From positions 1-64,000 of the forward strand of contig CALXRL010000007.1 in assembly GCA_944390735.1 (NCBI GenBank): DNA of 64,000 nt, read 5' to 3'. A model generated the notes under the pieces. That model was not told where the DNA came from and made no database searches. It was given only the letters and a program-made list of their open reading frames with translations. The position numbers and the translations under genes are program-made. Shown here one piece after another: positions 35,249-43,909 of the stretch; within the stretch, counting starts at the first letter, position 1, and each line of letters starts with the position of its first letter. The DNA comes from an uncultured Victivallales bacterium. GTDB lineage: Bacteria > Verrucomicrobiota > Lentisphaeria > Victivallales > UBA1829.

Positions 35249-36199
35249 ATGCGCATTGATCTGCAGAAAAACAGGGAGTTCCTCCGCGGCTGCGCCGACG
35301 TGGAGAGAAAAAGCCAAGGGCTTCAGCTTCATCGTTTTACATCGTCGCTTCTGAATGTTTACCGGAGCTCGGAGCATCATGAGATCCGGGCGCTCTGTCC
35401 CTCCGGGGTCCGGATTCTGCTGAAGACGGATTCCGAAAAACTGAGACTTCCCGTCGTTTTCGGCAGAACGGCGCGGCCCTTTTTTTCGTTCAGTGTGTTC
35501 GTTGACGACGCGGAAACGGCATATTCCTGGGATGGCAGGGTTCTGGAACTTCTTCTGGACGGGAACATTCATCAGGTGGAAATTGCGCTTCCGCATCTGG
35601 TCGAATGTTTTGTCGGGGCGCTTGAGACCGTGGACGGCGCTCTGGCGGAACCCGTTCCGGAAAAGGATCATGCGATGGTGTTCATCGGAGATTCCATTAT
35701 GCAGGGAATGACGGTGTCGCGCCCCTCGCTGGCGTATCCGGACCGGCTCGCGCGTCTGCTGAAAAGCGAATACTGGAATTTGAGCGTTGCCGGGGCGACC
35801 GCGGATCGAAGGCTCGGACCCCTGGCTCAGGAATATGAATGGGACCGACTTCTCCTCGGATTCGGAGTGAACGATTTCAACACGTCGCGCCCGATGGAGG
35901 CGTACCTGGAGGAGATGAGGGAGACGCTTCTTCCGCTCCTTGCCCGGAAGAAGGCGCAGCTCTTCCTGCTTGGTCCGATTCCATGGGCGGGGCGGACCAA
36001 GCCCAATGCTCTTGGACTGCGTCTTAAGGATTACTGCGAGGCGCTGGGCAACCTGGCATTGCAGTTCCCCGGGGTGCGTTTCATTGACGGACGGACTCTT
36101 CTTCCGGACGATCCGGTCTATTATGTGGATGGCATTCATCCGAACGATGAAGGAGAAGCTCTGCTGTTCCGGAATCTGGCACCCGTTTTCCTCTCCTGA
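35249..36199 (+). CDS. SGNH/GDSL hydrolase
   Basis: 316 aa. An N-terminal beta-sandwich (about 10-125) precedes an SGNH esterase domain: FIGDSIMQG (nucleophile Ser near 148), NLSVAGATAD, GFGVNDFN (block III Asn), and the C-terminal YVDGIHPNDEG with the Asp-His pair. This two-domain arrangement is typical of carbohydrate acetylesterases. No signal peptide is present. I chose the ATG at 35249, with GGAAAGGG upstream; a GTG 9 bases earlier is an alternative. It is a single gene, divergent from the deacetylase-fucosidase operon, and fits the same theme of deacetylating glycans. Confidence 0.87.
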   Translation: MRIDLQKNREFLRGCADVERKSQGLQLHRFTSSLLNVYRSSEHHEIRALCPSGVRILLKTDSEKLRLPVVFGRTARPFFSFSVFVDDAETAYSWDGRVLELLLDGNIHQVEIALPHLVECFVGALETVDGALAEPVPEKDHAMVFIGDSIMQGMTVSRPSLAYPDRLARLLKSEYWNLSVAGATADRRLGPLAQEYEWDRLLLGFGVNDFNTSRPMEAYLEEMRETLLPLLARKKAQLFLLGPIPWAGRTKPNALGLRLKDYCEALGNLALQFPGVRFIDGRTLLPDDPVYYVDGIHPNDEGEALLFRNLAPVFLS

Positions 36200-36634
36200 A
36201 AACTCGCGTGAAGGAAGACGCCGCTTTTCCCTCTCCGTCGCTGTCGCAGACGAGGGGGGCGGACCGGCCGCCGGGAACATGGTTCCCCGAACGGGCATCC
36301 CTTTCTTCCGCCGCTTTCCAAATTCGGACAGCAGGGATTTTTGACGATCCGGAGCCCGATCCGGACTTTTCAGACCGCGGTCGTGATTGTCATAGCGGAT
36401 CCGCCGGCGAACCGGATCGGCGTCGTCTCCCGTTTCCGGAACAAGATCACGGAACCATGGCGAGGCATCCCTCTGAAAAATTCCACCTTCTGTCGGGTCG
36501 CCTCCCGGGGAAAATTGGGGGAAAACAGAAGCATTTCAGGCGGAGGGAAATCCCGGAAAACGGGGAAGCCGTCCGTTTTCCGGGGGAGAGGGGAACGGAC
36601 GGTTTCGACAAGGGGAACGGGAGGAACTCAAGGG
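36200..36634. other. Non-coding stretch with a long hairpin
   Basis: No gene is supported; open frames lack ribosome sites and do not resemble proteins I know. A 12-base-pair perfect stem, CCCGGAAAACGG (36552-36563) with CCGTTTTCCGGG (36573-36584), is the clearest structure. It lies 3' of the minus-strand gene that ends at 36635, and on that strand it is followed only by ATTTCCC, so it is at best a weak terminator. Confidence 0.4.
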
Positions 36635-38299
36635 TCAGTCGTACGGAACGCCGTGAAGAGGAACGGTGACCTGAAGTCCGCGCCATGTGGTGATGACACT
36701 TCCGTTTTCGGTGTTCCGTTCGGGCAGATCCTCTTTGACGGGATCCGCCGCCGGAAGAATTTCGACTGCGGCGGCGAGCTGATCCTGAAGGGATTCATCG
36801 AATTTGAATGCCTTTTCGGGACCGGTGTAGCAGATGATGTCGACATAGGCGGCGGAGTCGTTTTTTCCGCAGGCGCAGGCGATGGGGGCGCCGTCGAAGG
36901 AGCCTTCCGGGACGTGGACGACGGCTTTCCAGTCGCCTGCCCGGAGTTCAAACACCGCGTCGGAGAGTTCGTGAATTTCGGCGTTTTCCGCCTCCAGACT
37001 GTAACGCAGCACCAGTTCGGACGCGCGGAAAGTCTGATCCGCCGGATGGTCCAGATGAATGTGATAGTCCCCGCGGTCGGTCAGCGGATGAAAGGCGGTC
37101 AGGGCAATGTTTTTCCTCTGGGCCGTGCGGAAGCCCAGGGAGGAGAACTCCCTTCCGTTCTTCAGGAAGTTGAAATGGAAGACCGCCGGTTTTTTTCCGT
37201 TGATCCAGTAGGCGATCAGCGGATGAGCCTGCACCCAGGTGCAGCCGCGGCTGATGGAGCCGAACGTGGCCTGTTCCGTCATCCAGGTGGTGCCGTAGCA
37301 GGAGTCGGAATCCGGTTCCCTCCGGATGAACCGCCGGGTGGATTCCAGTTCCTTTTCCGGGAGTTTGCGGAATCGTTTTGCCACCTCCTTCGGGCACGGC
37401 AGATGCGTTTCTCCGGAGAACAGACTCAGGTCCGTTTTTTCCTCTTTCGAATCCTTCCCGGGAATATCGGCACCCGTCATTTCCGAGAGATACCGGATGG
37501 TTCCCTTGTCAAGAAGCAGGGCATATGCGCGGCTGTGCGGGCCTGCGAGCTGTCCGGTCGCGGGATGGTAGTGCTCCGCGAGCGACTGCCAGATCAGACG
37601 GCGGACTTTTTCCGCATACTTGCACGTTTCCATGTCTGCGGAGAGCTGCAGAATGCGTTCCGTTTCAAACAGCGCGACAAAGGTATAGGTCGGACTGTTG
37701 TATTCGTTGAGTCCTCCGGTCTTCCTGGTGAACTTCCAGAACGCCTTGATCCGTTCCCTGGCATATTCGGTAAGGAGATCGTTTTTGAGAATCCGTCCCG
37801 CTGCGGATGTCACGGCCGCTCCCATGAGGGCGATATTGGTGTAATCCGGCTGGACGTTCCGGCGGAAGATGGACCATGCCGCGCGTTCCAGTGCCGCCTC
37901 GGTTTCCCGGACGAGCGGTTTCGAAAGCGCTTTCCTGTGTTCCAGCAGAATATGGCAGAGCGCGGCTCCGATGAAATCCGCCCAGTTCCAGTCGGGCGGC
38001 GCCATTTTCTCCAGGGGCTCCTCCTGAAACCACGGCCAGATGCCGTAGGTCTGTTTGTAGGGATTGGTCTCCTGAAGCGCCAGAACGGCGCGGATGACTT
38101 TTTCCGCCCGTGCGAGATGTTTCTTTTTCCCGGAGCGGATCAGGGCCAGCGCATAATAAATGGCCTCCCGTGTGCTGTGACAGACGCATCCGTCGGGAAG
38201 ACGGCTGTGGTAGCCGATGCTGTGACAGATCGAAGACGGCATTGAAACGGCTTCGTCGAACCGCTTCTCTACGGATTTCAACAACTTGTCCATACTCAT
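36635..38299 (-). CDS. Uncharacterised 554-aa helical-barrel-like protein
   Basis: Family not recognised. The N-terminal 300 residues are helical with repeats such as SICHSIGYHSRLPDG, STREAIYYALALIRSG, DYTNIALMGAAV and GGLNEYNSPTYTFVALFE, suggesting an (alpha/alpha) toroid like those of GH88/GH105, GH154 or heparinase-type lyases. The rest (about 330-554) is beta-rich. YGTTWMTEQATFGSISRGCTWVQ near 350-370 looks like a conserved active-site loop with Tyr and His nearby, but no catalytic assignment is safe. No signal peptide. The start is the ATG at 38299 (GGAG 10 bases upstream) or the TTG just before. It lies beyond the terminator of operon 2, so it is a separate unit. Confidence 0.8.
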   Translation of the reverse strand: MSMDKLLKSVEKRFDEAVSMPSSICHSIGYHSRLPDGCVCHSTREAIYYALALIRSGKKKHLARAEKVIRAVLALQETNPYKQTYGIWPWFQEEPLEKMAPPDWNWADFIGAALCHILLEHRKALSKPLVRETEAALERAAWSIFRRNVQPDYTNIALMGAAVTSAAGRILKNDLLTEYARERIKAFWKFTRKTGGLNEYNSPTYTFVALFETERILQLSADMETCKYAEKVRRLIWQSLAEHYHPATGQLAGPHSRAYALLLDKGTIRYLSEMTGADIPGKDSKEEKTDLSLFSGETHLPCPKEVAKRFRKLPEKELESTRRFIRREPDSDSCYGTTWMTEQATFGSISRGCTWVQAHPLIAYWINGKKPAVFHFNFLKNGREFSSLGFRTAQRKNIALTAFHPLTDRGDYHIHLDHPADQTFRASELVLRYSLEAENAEIHELSDAVFELRAGDWKAVVHVPEGSFDGAPIACACGKNDSAAYVDIICYTGPEKAFKFDESLQDQLAAAVEILPAADPVKEDLPERNTENGSVITTWRGLQVTVPLHGVPYD

Positions 38300-38380
38300 C
38301 AAGATCAGACTCCTTTTATTTGGTCTTTCGATACTGTACCGCCTTTTGCGGCGGATGCAAGGGGACGGTCTCTTTCGGGG

Positions 38381-38416
38381 AAAAAAAGAGCCGCCGGAGA
38401 TGGGGTCCGACGGCTC
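38381..38416 (-). terminator. Terminator of operon 2
   Basis: Arms GAGCCGCCGGA (38388-38398) and TCCGACGGCTC (38406-38416) pair with one G.U on the minus-strand transcript, followed by seven T residues. The wobble pair is possible only on the minus strand, which fixes the direction. Confidence 0.88.
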
Positions 38417-38442
38417 CGCTCTGCGGTTCCGATTCTTGTTTG

Positions 38443-41400
38443 TTATCGGATCTCCGCGTTTTGCATGTACTGCGGATAGATTCTGGCTTCGCTTGGGATG
38501 TCGTCGACCATTTTGGCCTGTCCTGCGGAGCGCGGCGTGAAGAGATGGTTGCGCGAGAGGGTTTGAAGTCCGCGGATTCCGTTTCCGGAGAGAAGGACTT
38601 CCGCTTCCAGCGCAATTTTTCCTCCTTTTCGGAACTCGTAGTCCGGCAGGAGAGCGCGCGGCACGGCGAGTTCGAAAACATACCCTCCGGCGGTGGGACG
38701 GTAGAGTGCGCGGGCTCCCGGAAGAATTCCGGCGAATTCATATTTGACGCGTCCTCCGGCGGAGGTGAAGTATTCATACGGCAGCTTTCCGGTGACGGCT
38801 TTCGGGAAATAACCGATCACGACCGCTTTCCCTTTCAGGATCGTGGCGAGAATCCGGACCGGATCGACGGGCCCTTTCGCTCCGGGTCTGCCGAGATAGA
38901 ACCCGACCGAATCGCCCATCTTGAACGCCATTGCCGGATCGTCCGCGCGGTTGATGAATTTTTTCGGATTCCGGACGAGGAATCTGGCGTAGAGGAACTC
39001 CTTGTCGTACCCGAAACTGACGTCGGCCAGGGGATGACCGCTGTTGTCGTTGAGGACGACGGAGCGTTTCCATTCGCCGGTTCGAAGCGGATCATGAAGC
39101 GGTTCAAAGATCACCTTTGCCGTCTCCGTCTTTTCCGCGAACGGATCCAGATGGCGTGTCAGTTTCATTTTCCCGGAGAAGCGTTTTTCCCCTTTCACGA
39201 TTCCCTCTTTGTCGAGGCCTTCGATCCGGTAGACCATTCCGTGCGTGTTGCCGGTGTAGAGATAGGCTTCGGAGCGTTCCGGGAAGTAGCGGAGTTGTCC
39301 GGCGAAGGTCTCGCCTCCGCCAAGACTGAAGGGACTCGGCGTTTCCCCGCGGTTCGGATCCGCCAGAAGCGACTGGACAAAGAAGCCGTCGGAAGTGTAA
39401 AGCGTGAAGGGGGTCCATTCGGAACCGACCGCCACATAGTGATCCCCCAACATGCCCGCCTGTGTCCAGTGATGGTACATTTCCCCGTTGCGGAGAACGC
39501 CGGTGGCTTTGCGGCCGACAAGGAAGCGCTGACGACCCTGCGGATCAAAGGAGACAATCTTGACCGCATTGAAGCGGCCGGTGTGTCCAAGCCCGAATTT
39601 CAGTTTGCTTGTCCATTCGGGAGAGGCGTACTTGAGATTGGTGTTGAAGGAGAGATAGAGATTTCCCCGGCTGTCCTCGTCGATTCCGGTGATCTGTTCG
39701 CGCGCGGTGTAGAAGAGCGGCGTTCTGGCCCCCGGAATGATTTCCTGCACAAGGATTTTCGAGCGGTCGAAATCCCACTGCATGCAGCCGTTTCTCCCCT
39801 GGGAAAGGAAGGGAATGAAGTAGACTTTGTTGTCGCTTGCCGTGAGATAGATGTTGCCGCGGTCGTCGACTTTGCTTGCCTGGGCTCTCCATTTGGCGTC
39901 GAGCACCCGGCCCGCGAGTTTCGGGATGATGCGAAGCTCTTCCGGATCGATTTTCCCGTTTCCGTTGCGGTCGCTCCAGACTTCGAGTCCGGTCCGGATG
40001 CCGTCGGTGCCGAAGCTGTTGACCGGTTTGAGCGTGTCGCCTTCCACGCGGACAAGAACGGCGGGATTGGCGTCCAGTCCCGCGGCGAACATGTATTTGA
40101 GACCGCCCGGACCGCGGAAGACGCGCGGAACCTTGTAGTTCGAAAGCCAGTTCCGGAGAGCATAGGGCCAGTCCATTTTGGAGAATCGCCAGTAGGCTTC
40201 CGTGCCCGAGGAACTGCCGTCGCCTTTCAGACGGCTGCGGATGAGTCCGTTGGAAAAGTAGTCCTTGACATAGACAAGGAGCGGATCGTCGCAGTCCGGC
40301 CAGCTCGGCGGACAGTAGCCGACTTCGCCGAAGAGTTCGCCTTCCAGCGAGAGCGTTCCGGCGTCGTATTTCTGGAAGACGCTCGGAATGGCGGCCTGCG
40401 CCACATGCAGTTTCCCGAACCGGTCGATGTGAATGCCCGCAGGATGCAGCAGTCCGGTCGGATCGTATTTCCCGAACCACGGACGGCCGCCCTCTCTGCC
40501 CAGCGTGCCGAGAATCTTCCCCTTCGATGCAATCCAGATCTGATTGGAGTAGCCGTTGTCGGAAATGTAGAACTTGCCGTCATGGATCGTGATGCCCCAC
40601 GGATTCTGGAGCTGTCCGGGCAGGCGCATGACCACGCGGGACTTGCCCTGCGCTTTGGCAAAACGATGCAGTTCCGCGCCCCGGTTGTGCCAGCCGTTGG
40701 TGTCGCGCATGGTGAGAACGTAGAGATCTCCGTTGCGGTCCAGAGCGACTCCACGCGCCCATTCGCAGGGAAGAGTGCGTTTCAGAGCGCCGGTTTCGGC
40801 GTCAAACACCAGAATTTTCCCTTTGTAGTGAAGGGGAACGAAGAGTTCCGTGTCGGTGACCGCCACGGAGTTGGCGGAGGGCATCGGCGTGTTCCAGTCG
40901 AGCTGCTGGGGAGGGGTTTTCCCGAAGGAGTCGAGCGTGAGGAAGCGCCGGCTGCCGAACGGGGCCGTAAGACCGGTTTTCGCATCGTAGCGGGTGAGGA
41001 AGGTGTTGAACCAGCCGGAGAGAACATAGACGTATCTGCGGTTTGCCCCGATGGCGGTGTGCGGTCCGTATCCGCCTTCGATCACATAGGGGGTGGTGCG
41101 CCAGAGAACGTTGTTGTCGAAATCGGTTTTGACGATGGAGTGTCCCCCCTCGTTGCTGCCCCAGAGATAGTAAAGACCCTGTTCATCGCTGGAGACGGCG
41201 GTGGCAGGACCCATGTTGCCGCCCCAGTTGCCTCTGCCGTCCTGGGTTTCATACGGGATTTTGGCGGAGGTGCCGGCCGCGCCGGTGAAGGAGACCTTCA
41301 GCGGATCATGGACATAGGCTTTCCAGGTGTATTCGCCGACGGGCATTTTGTTGCCGCGCCAGTCGAAGCCGTCCCAGTAGAGCGTGACGGGTCCTTTCCG

Positions 41401-42351
41401 ATGGGGTTCGCCGCCCGCAATCTCGCGCAGGATGGAACCGTCTTTTCCGAAGATGTTGACCGAGAGCATTCCGTCGCAGGGCATCTGGACGGTGAAGCTG
41501 TCGCAGTCCGGGGCTTTCTCCGTCTGCGCCAGATAGGTTGCCAGATCCGGATTGCGCCGCGGGAGCTTGTTGTTCGGGGCAAAGACGATCCGGCCCCATT
41601 TTTCAACCCCGTGCCAGGCCCAGCCGAATCCGGTGGTCGGCGCGGTGCGGAGCGCTTCCGCCCGCTGCGTGATGCTCTGCGGCCAGAGAACGGTCCAGAA
41701 CGCTGTCATGGCTTGTCCGGGACGGAACGGATTTTTCCCGTCTTTCACTCCGAGCAGGGTCCAGGGGATGCGAGCCTCCATCTGATAGCGGTCGGGATTT
41801 CCGGTCTCTCCGAACGCCAGCTGAATGCCCTTCGGATCGTGAATCATCTCCCCCTGATACGGAGGTCCGTCCTGAATGGTGATATGAGGCGTGCGGGTGA
41901 CGGTCTCCATCCAGATGGCCATGGTCTTGATGAAGGGCGCGTAGGCTTTCACGCTCGGGTCATTCCGGTCGTTTCTGGCGATGCGCAGCGGATGGGGCGC
42001 TTTCGGAGTCGCGATGCAGCGGAACTCCAGATTGTGACCGATCCACGGCTTTTCCCCGGGTTTGTTGGTGTTTTTCATGGGGCCGCCGCCGGTGAGAATG
42101 TCGGCGGCAAGATAGAGGGCGTTGTCGTCGTACATGACCATGACATCGCCGGAAAAACGGTCGGCGACATCGCGGGAGACGGTGAGCCACTCCTTTCCGG
42201 CGGAATCCCAGTCCTTGAGCTTCCCGTCGATTTTGACGTTCGACGGCGCGGGAACGGCGTACATGACTCCGTCCATGATATCCAGCGCGCCGAGGGTGAG
42301 AGGAAGAAGCGCTCCGGCAAAAACTGCCGTCAGAAATGAGGTGAATTTCAT
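38443..42351 (-). CDS. Giant secreted propeller protein with two CBM9/DOMON-like domains
   Basis: 1302 aa with a signal peptide (cleavage near 21, LGA). Visible order: CBM9/DOMON-like domain about 35-290 (VKIDGKLKDW, YDDNALYLAADI, EARIPWTLLG); FlgD-like Ig strand motif about 335-385 (LYWDGFDWRGNKMPVGEYTW); NHL-type propeller about 390-1040 (GVALDRNGDLYVL, NPWGITIHDGKFYISDNG, HPAGIHIDRFGKLHVAQ); an EF-hand-like loop DRNGNGKIDPEE inside it; and a second CBM9-like domain about 1090-1290. It ends DIPSEARIYPQYM. No catalytic residues are evident; it may bind, display or lyse a polysaccharide. It is the last gene of operon 2, 10 bases after the SGNH gene, and a paralogue of the 1316-aa protein upstream. 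Confidence 0.82.
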   Translation of the reverse strand: MKFTSFLTAVFAGALLPLTLGALDIMDGVMYAVPAPSNVKIDGKLKDWDSAGKEWLTVSRDVADRFSGDVMVMYDDNALYLAADILTGGGPMKNTNKPGEKPWIGHNLEFRCIATPKAPHPLRIARNDRNDPSVKAYAPFIKTMAIWMETVTRTPHITIQDGPPYQGEMIHDPKGIQLAFGETGNPDRYQMEARIPWTLLGVKDGKNPFRPGQAMTAFWTVLWPQSITQRAEALRTAPTTGFGWAWHGVEKWGRIVFAPNNKLPRRNPDLATYLAQTEKAPDCDSFTVQMPCDGMLSVNIFGKDGSILREIAGGEPHRKGPVTLYWDGFDWRGNKMPVGEYTWKAYVHDPLKVSFTGAAGTSAKIPYETQDGRGNWGGNMGPATAVSSDEQGLYYLWGSNEGGHSIVKTDFDNNVLWRTTPYVIEGGYGPHTAIGANRRYVYVLSGWFNTFLTRYDAKTGLTAPFGSRRFLTLDSFGKTPPQQLDWNTPMPSANSVAVTDTELFVPLHYKGKILVFDAETGALKRTLPCEWARGVALDRNGDLYVLTMRDTNGWHNRGAELHRFAKAQGKSRVVMRLPGQLQNPWGITIHDGKFYISDNGYSNQIWIASKGKILGTLGREGGRPWFGKYDPTGLLHPAGIHIDRFGKLHVAQAAIPSVFQKYDAGTLSLEGELFGEVGYCPPSWPDCDDPLLVYVKDYFSNGLIRSRLKGDGSSSGTEAYWRFSKMDWPYALRNWLSNYKVPRVFRGPGGLKYMFAAGLDANPAVLVRVEGDTLKPVNSFGTDGIRTGLEVWSDRNGNGKIDPEELRIIPKLAGRVLDAKWRAQASKVDDRGNIYLTASDNKVYFIPFLSQGRNGCMQWDFDRSKILVQEIIPGARTPLFYTAREQITGIDEDSRGNLYLSFNTNLKYASPEWTSKLKFGLGHTGRFNAVKIVSFDPQGRQRFLVGRKATGVLRNGEMYHHWTQAGMLGDHYVAVGSEWTPFTLYTSDGFFVQSLLADPNRGETPSPFSLGGGETFAGQLRYFPERSEAYLYTGNTHGMVYRIEGLDKEGIVKGEKRFSGKMKLTRHLDPFAEKTETAKVIFEPLHDPLRTGEWKRSVVLNDNSGHPLADVSFGYDKEFLYARFLVRNPKKFINRADDPAMAFKMGDSVGFYLGRPGAKGPVDPVRILATILKGKAVVIGYFPKAVTGKLPYEYFTSAGGRVKYEFAGILPGARALYRPTAGGYVFELAVPRALLPDYEFRKGGKIALEAEVLLSGNGIRGLQTLSRNHLFTPRSAGQAKMVDDIPSEARIYPQYMQNAEIR

Positions 42352-42361
42352 CGTCCGCTCC

Positions 42362-43909
42362 TTATTTGCGTGTGATGGAATAGGTCAGACCGGAGATCTC
42401 CGAACCGTCGGCATTCCGGATTCCGACGCTCGCCGCCCACTGCCAGGTGACGCGGCAGACCCGCGCGATCAGCGTGTTCCAGCCCTTTTTCAGTTCGACG
42501 GGAACCGTGTCGCATTTTCCCTTTTTGGCAGTGACCACGTCGCTGTACACCTCTTTCCCGTTCAGATAGACGGTGACCTGCTCCTGTCCCGCGAAGGTTT
42601 TCGATCCGACCGACAGAACTCCTTTTGTCGCCTCCGGGGCATGGATATACCGCACCAGATAGCCGGATTCGAACGGACGGCCATTGGTGACGGAAGCGAA
42701 ATCCACCGCGTTCGGATCATCCCCGCCGGTGACATCGGCGCTCGGATAGTAGACCAGCCACTGCGTTTTCTTTCCCTGGACGATGCTCTGCGTGACATCG
42801 TTTCCCGCCTTGGCGTCGAGGTCGATCCGGGTTTCGGCCTTCTCCTTCCGGAACTCGGCCGGCTTGAACCAGCGTCCTCCGTCATATCCGGTGGAGATCA
42901 GGAAGGGGGCGTTCAGCGCAAGGGTCTGCTTCACGGGTCCGGCCGTGACGGTGACGGTGTTGCGCAGCTGCCGCACCTCTCCGGCGATGGTGAGTGTGAA
43001 ATCGTCAGGCGTCCCTTCGATTTTCCGGAGTTTCAGACCCTCCGGAAGCCGGGCGTTGAGCGCTTTGAAATCTCCTCCGCTGAGCGATCCCCGGATGGTG
43101 AATTCCCCCGGGACGCTGCTGTTCTGAAGAGCCAGGCTCATGCCCGGTTTCTTCAGAACCTTCATCGAGCCCGGCATGGTTTTCCGCAGGTAGTGATCCG
43201 TGACGTTTTTCCGTCCGATCGCCTTCAGGAAGGAGAGGGTCAGACAGTTGTGTCCGAGTTCGTTGGGATGAACATAATCCAGCATGAAGTTCTGTTTCGG
43301 ATTCTGTTTCCGCATGGCTTCATGATACGTCTGAAAGGTCTCCCGGGTGTCGAGATATTCCGCGCCGTTCTCTTTGGCGAGGGTGCGGATGAGCTTTGCC
43401 ATTTCGTCCATCAGGCGGTTTTTGTAGGAGTAGGGCGTTTCGGTCAGCATGGTGGGAGAGGCTAGAATGAGTTTTTGGAAGCGGACTCTTGCCTTGAGAT
43501 CGTCGATGAGCTTCTGATATTCGGCTTTCCAGCGGGGGAGGGTGGAAAAGTCGGTGTAGGGGGCGAGAGCGTCGTTCATACCGAGAAAGATGATGAGCGT
43601 ATCGGAGCCTTTGTCGAACTCCTCCTTGACGAAGATGCCCGCGATGTCCAGCTTCTGGTTTTTGTCGCGGGAGTTGCGGATCACGTTGCGCCAGGAGGAG
43701 ACCGACTGTCCGCTGCCGCCCAGCGGAATGAATTCAACGTCGTTCACGCCGGCCTCTTTGAGAGCCTTGCGCACCTGATGCGTGTAGCCGAAGCGCAGAT
43801 TCATGGAGTGACCGGTGATGCTGTCCCCGACAACGAGAACACGCTCCGCAAACGCTGCGGAAGGAAGCAGAAGCATCGCGGAGAAGAGAGCGGAAAGAAG
43901 TCGTTTCAT
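42362..43909 (-). CDS. Secreted SGNH hydrolase with C-terminal beta-sandwich
   Basis: 515 aa with a signal peptide (cleavage after AFA near 21). The SGNH domain is about 22-240: VVGDSITGH (nucleophile Ser), LGGSGQSV (block II Gly), FLGMNDALAP (block III Asn) and LDYVHPNELGH (catalytic Asp and His). The remaining half is beta-rich, ending in a segment like a galactose-binding sandwich (VTVYLNGKEVYSDV, GWNTLIARVCRVTW) that may bind glycans. An esterase removing acetyl or other acyl groups is likely. It overlaps the 1316-aa gene by 4 bases (ATGA) and sits between the two giant proteins in operon 2. Confidence 0.87.
   Translation of the reverse strand: MKRLLSALFSAMLLLPSAAFAERVLVVGDSITGHSMNLRFGYTHQVRKALKEAGVNDVEFIPLGGSGQSVSSWRNVIRNSRDKNQKLDIAGIFVKEEFDKGSDTLIIFLGMNDALAPYTDFSTLPRWKAEYQKLIDDLKARVRFQKLILASPTMLTETPYSYKNRLMDEMAKLIRTLAKENGAEYLDTRETFQTYHEAMRKQNPKQNFMLDYVHPNELGHNCLTLSFLKAIGRKNVTDHYLRKTMPGSMKVLKKPGMSLALQNSSVPGEFTIRGSLSGGDFKALNARLPEGLKLRKIEGTPDDFTLTIAGEVRQLRNTVTVTAGPVKQTLALNAPFLISTGYDGGRWFKPAEFRKEKAETRIDLDAKAGNDVTQSIVQGKKTQWLVYYPSADVTGGDDPNAVDFASVTNGRPFESGYLVRYIHAPEATKGVLSVGSKTFAGQEQVTVYLNGKEVYSDVVTAKKGKCDTVPVELKKGWNTLIARVCRVTWQWAASVGIRNADGSEISGLTYSITRK

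Noticed and set aside
38110..42339. 1409-codon plus-strand open frame
   Set aside because: Antisense to the 1302-aa secreted protein gene with promoter and terminator on the minus strand; low-complexity acidic translation.
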